A stretch of 7,960 nt of DNA from Methyloglobulus sp. (lineage in GTDB: Bacteria > Pseudomonadota > Gammaproteobacteria > Methylococcales > Methylomonadaceae), in contig JABFSV010000202.1 in the NCBI GenBank assembly GCA_013140405.1, positions 1 to 7,960 on the forward strand. The letters run 5' to 3'. The position numbers and the translations under genes are program-made. This document shows positions 6,700 through 7,960 of this stretch, in pieces. Numbering within the stretch: position 1 is the stretch's first letter; every line of letters begins with the position of its first letter. Under the pieces are notes generated by a model. It was not told where the DNA came from. It saw only the letters and a program-made list of their open reading frames with translations, and searched no databases.

Positions 6700-7443
6700 A
6701 TGGATAAAAGCTTTTCCGATTACATCGTCTATGTTGATGAAAGTGGAGATCATGGATTAATCACTATTGATCCTTATTATCCGGTGTTTGTGCTGGTTTT
6801 TTGTATCTTCAAAAAAGACGACTACATCAATACAGCAGTACCTTTATTGCAACGGTTCAAATTTGCCCATTTTGGGCATGACCAAACCATATTGCATGAA
6901 ACCGATATACGTAAAGATCGAGGTGGTTTTACGTTTTTGAAAAGCCAAGCAGTAAAAACAGCTTTTCTGGATGAATTAACAAGCATTATTCAAAAAACGC
7001 CATTTGTTTTAATAAGCACAGTTATTAAAAAAGAACCTTATCGCCAACGATATAGCACACCAGAAAATCCGTATCATGTTGCCTTACGTTATGGTTTGGA
7101 ACGTATTTTTTATTTTCTGACTGAGCAACAAGCAAACATAGAAACTACACATATCGTGGTTGAAAAACGCGGCAAGTCAGAAGATAACGAACTGGAACTT
7201 GAATTCCGTCGAGTCTGTGATGGTTTTAATTACTTGCAAAAGCCATTGACTTTTGAGTTGGTGTTTGCGGATAAGAAAAGCAATTCAACAGGATTGCAAT
7301 TGGCGGATTTGATTGCTAGACCAATTGGTTTGCACGTACTCAAACCGAAACAAGAAAACAGGGCTTTCGCAATTATTGACGGTAAATTTTACCAAAATGG
7401 CAAAGCTATTAAAGAAGGCTACGGATTAAAGTGTTTCCCTTAA
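6700..7443 (+). CDS. DUF3800 family protein
   Basis: The 247-residue protein has the marks of DUF3800: YVDESGD near the N terminus (11-17), HETDIRKDRG (66-75), VVEKRGKSEDNE (153-164) and STGLQLADLIARPIG (196-210). The spaced acidic residues Asp13, Asp69, Glu155 and Asp203 suggest an RNase H-like nuclease fold, as has been proposed for the family; the activity is not established. There is no signal peptide or membrane segment. The ATG is the first start codon after the nrdJ stop in the same frame, and no good ribosome binding site precedes it. By hand count, three 60-base lines of this gene hold 62 G+C of 180, against 86 of 180 in three lines of nrdJ, suggesting a foreign origin. DUF3800 genes are often scattered among mobile and defence genes, but no defence partner is visible here. 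Confidence 0.88.
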   Translation: MDKSFSDYIVYVDESGDHGLITIDPYYPVFVLVFCIFKKDDYINTAVPLLQRFKFAHFGHDQTILHETDIRKDRGGFTFLKSQAVKTAFLDELTSIIQKTPFVLISTVIKKEPYRQRYSTPENPYHVALRYGLERIFYFLTEQQANIETTHIVVEKRGKSEDNELELEFRRVCDGFNYLQKPLTFELVFADKKSNSTGLQLADLIARPIGLHVLKPKQENRAFAIIDGKFYQNGKAIKEGYGLKCFP

Positions 7444-7476
7444 AAACAAAAAGCCCCGATGATTCCACCGAGGCTT
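7442..7476 (-). terminator. Rho-independent terminator on the minus strand
   Basis: Read on the minus strand, AAGCCTCG (7476-7469) pairs with CGGGGCTT (7458-7451), eight pairs including one U-G wobble, around a 10-nt loop. It is followed by TTTGTTTTT. Read on the plus strand, the wobble becomes a C-A mismatch and no T run follows, so the minus strand is the functional direction. It lies directly against the stop codon of the convergent DUF3800 gene. Confidence 0.8.
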
Positions 7477-7503
7477 AATGTCGACCAGGAATCCCCAATC
7501 CTT
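7444..7503 (-). ncRNA. Candidate small RNA of about 60 nt
   Basis: A near-consensus promoter (-10 ending at 7510) and a strong terminator (ending near 7444) lie only about 60 nt apart on the minus strand, with no room for a typical protein gene. Transcription would start at the A near 7503. The RNA would have about 27 nt of 5' sequence with GGGGAUUCC, then the terminator stem-loop. GATTCC (7488-7483) can also pair with GGAATC (7466-7461) in the terminator loop, giving an alternative fold. Its 3' end abuts the DUF3800 stop codon, so the RNA might influence that mRNA's 3' end or act in trans. I do not recognise the family. The alternative is a promoter fragment carried by the repeat to its right. 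Confidence 0.5.
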
Positions 7504-7509
7504 AGATGG

Positions 7510-7538
7510 ATTATGCGTAAACGCATATTTAAAGTCAA
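7510..7538 (-). promoter_or_regulatory. Sigma-70 promoter of the candidate small RNA, with spacer dyad
   Basis: On the minus strand the -35 is TTGACT (7538-7533, five of six), the spacer is exactly 17 bp, and the -10 is CATAAT (7515-7510, five of six). A dyad TATGCGT-TT-ACGCATA occupies 7527-7512, filling most of the spacer and overlapping the -10, where a repressor would be expected to bind. Confidence 0.62.
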
Positions 7539-7580
7539 TGTATAAATTAGGGGTGTCGCTACCTCGACGGTTGTTTGAAT

Positions 7581-7606
7581 GTGGGTTCTCGCACCCACGG
7601 GCGAGA
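7581..7606. repeat. Two mutually exclusive hairpins
   Basis: GTGGGT (7581-7586) pairs with ACCCAC (7593-7598). Its entire loop, TCTCGC (7587-7592), is also a perfect complement of GCGAGA (7601-7606). The two 6-bp stems cannot easily form together, so this is either a switch between two hairpins or a very tight pseudoknot. Confidence 0.5.
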
Positions 7607-7608
7607 TA

Positions 7609-7683
7609 CTTTCTTTTGCTTCGCCAAGCCACATGGATGTGGCGCATGCAGAAAATGCAGGAGCAATTTTCTGCAAAAGAAAG
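7609..7683. repeat. Left nested-hairpin module
   Basis: A perfect 11-bp outer stem, CTTTCTTTTGC (7609-7619) with GCAAAAGAAAG (7673-7683), encloses a hairpin GCCACA-TGGA-TGTGGC (7628-7643). It also encloses most of a second stem, TGCAGAAAAT (7647-7656) with ATTTTCTGCA (7666-7675), which competes with the outer stem for three bases. Confidence 0.55.
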
Positions 7684-7733
7684 AAACCAAAGAAAAGGCG
7701 ACCCGATGCCGCTTGCTTCCTGCGCTCCGGCAT

Positions 7734-7822
7734 TTTTATCGGGGTTTGCTGGAAGGGACTCCTGTCCCTCCAGCAAAGTGCGGCATCCTTGCCGCACCCC
7801 TAACGGGCTGTTCCCGATAAAA
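7734..7822. repeat. Right nested-hairpin module with twin TCCT loops
   Basis: A perfect 10-bp outer stem, TTTTATCGGG (7734-7743) with CCCGATAAAA (7813-7822), encloses two directly abutting hairpins. The first (7745-7777) has a 14-bp stem with one bulged A; the second (7778-7797) is a perfect 8-bp stem GTGCGGCA/TGCCGCAC. Both have the same loop, TCCT. A short CCC/GGG hairpin (7798-7807) follows, giving a cloverleaf-like layout. Confidence 0.68.
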
Positions 7823-7939
7823 CCGCCAGTACTCGGCGCGGTATAAGGGGAATGGGTGCATCGTTTGGACGAAGGAAATATCAGGACAGGTCTAATTTCT
7901 AAATCCTGTAAGTAGTTAAGTTTAAAGAAAATATAGGAT

Positions 7940-7960
7940 GTGCTGAACAAAGTGAAGCGC
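7940..7960. repeat. Partial inverted repeat at the right edge
   Basis: GTGCT (7940-7944) can pair with AGCGC (7956-7960), with one G-T wobble, around GAACAAAGTGA. The arm is cut by the window edge, so its full length is unknown. The rest of 7843-7939 shows no gene and no clear structure. Confidence 0.3.

Larger units (their letters stand above)
7581..7842. repeat. Structured dispersed-repeat-like region, non-coding
   Basis: This stretch is dense in inverted repeats and reads open in several frames at once, as is typical of non-coding repeats. From memory, similar blocks (a GTGGGT hairpin, a CTTTCTTTTGC arm with its complement, then GC-rich hairpins ending near GTACTCGGCGCGG) recur through genomes of Methylococcales and Xanthomonadales; copy number here cannot be checked. 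It consists of a leading hairpin pair (7581-7606), a left module (7609-7683), a linker, a right module (7734-7822), and a small stem ACCGC/GCGGT at 7822-7826 and 7838-7842. No transposase or recombinase is visible. Confidence 0.6.

Noticed and set aside
7581..7842. CRISPR array
   Set aside because: The repeats are inverted and nested, with no regularly spaced direct repeats, no equal-length spacers and no cas genes.
7478..7846. Plus-strand open frames of 74 to 122 residues across the repeat region
   Set aside because: Three overlapping frames are open at once and the translations follow the hairpin sequences; this is typical of non-coding repeats that are often misannotated as genes.
7426..7950. 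Open frame of 174 residues on the minus strand over the right-end region
   Set aside because: It runs through the promoter, terminator and hairpins of the candidate sRNA and the structured repeat, overlaps the end of the DUF3800 gene, and shows no protein motif or ribosome binding site.

Overview
The window looks like part of a gammaproteobacterial chromosome. The housekeeping genes have the usual proteobacterial order and length, and the non-coding repeats at the right end resemble, from memory, a dispersed repeat of Methylococcales and Xanthomonadales. I favour a methanotroph-like gammaproteobacterium, but lineage is inference. Base composition is close to balanced in the core genes and clearly AT-richer in the DUF3800 gene.

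Layout. (1) 3-1034 (+) is the 3' part of a gene fusing a GNAT acetyltransferase domain to a C39-like cysteine peptidase domain; its start is off the left edge. (2) 3329-1061 (-) is a compact operon, proA-nadD-rsfS (proline synthesis, NAD synthesis, ribosome silencing), with a good sigma-70 promoter before proA. It converges on the GNAT/C39 gene. (3) 3915-3466 (-) is a small secreted protein of unknown function, followed by a terminator-like hairpin. (4) 3916-4497 holds no credible gene. It carries a pair of NrdR-box-like operators over a candidate promoter, then a leader of about 300 nt containing a 141-bp MITE-like palindrome. (5) 4498-6648 (+) is nrdJ, an adenosylcobalamin-dependent (class II) ribonucleotide reductase. 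It lacks the usual C-terminal cysteine pair, and no nrdJb-like partner lies in the 1.3 kb after it. (6) 6700-7443 (+) is an AT-rich DUF3800 gene, probably acquired. (7) 7444-7960 has no convincing protein gene. It holds a candidate small RNA of about 60 nt on the minus strand, with its own promoter, operator-like dyad and terminator, and then two nested-hairpin modules of a dispersed structured repeat.

How the parts connect. The NrdR operators imply that dNTP supply through NrdJ is controlled by the ATP/dATP-sensing repressor NrdR. The palindromic element lies between that promoter and the start codon, so it is transcribed into the nrdJ leader. The segment after nrdJ (DUF3800, candidate sRNA, repeats) looks like accessory DNA where a second RNR subunit gene might be expected. 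No complete new multi-gene system is evident. The strongest candidates for new biology are the sRNA locus, the nrdJ leader, and the cysteine-poor NrdJ tail without a visible partner.
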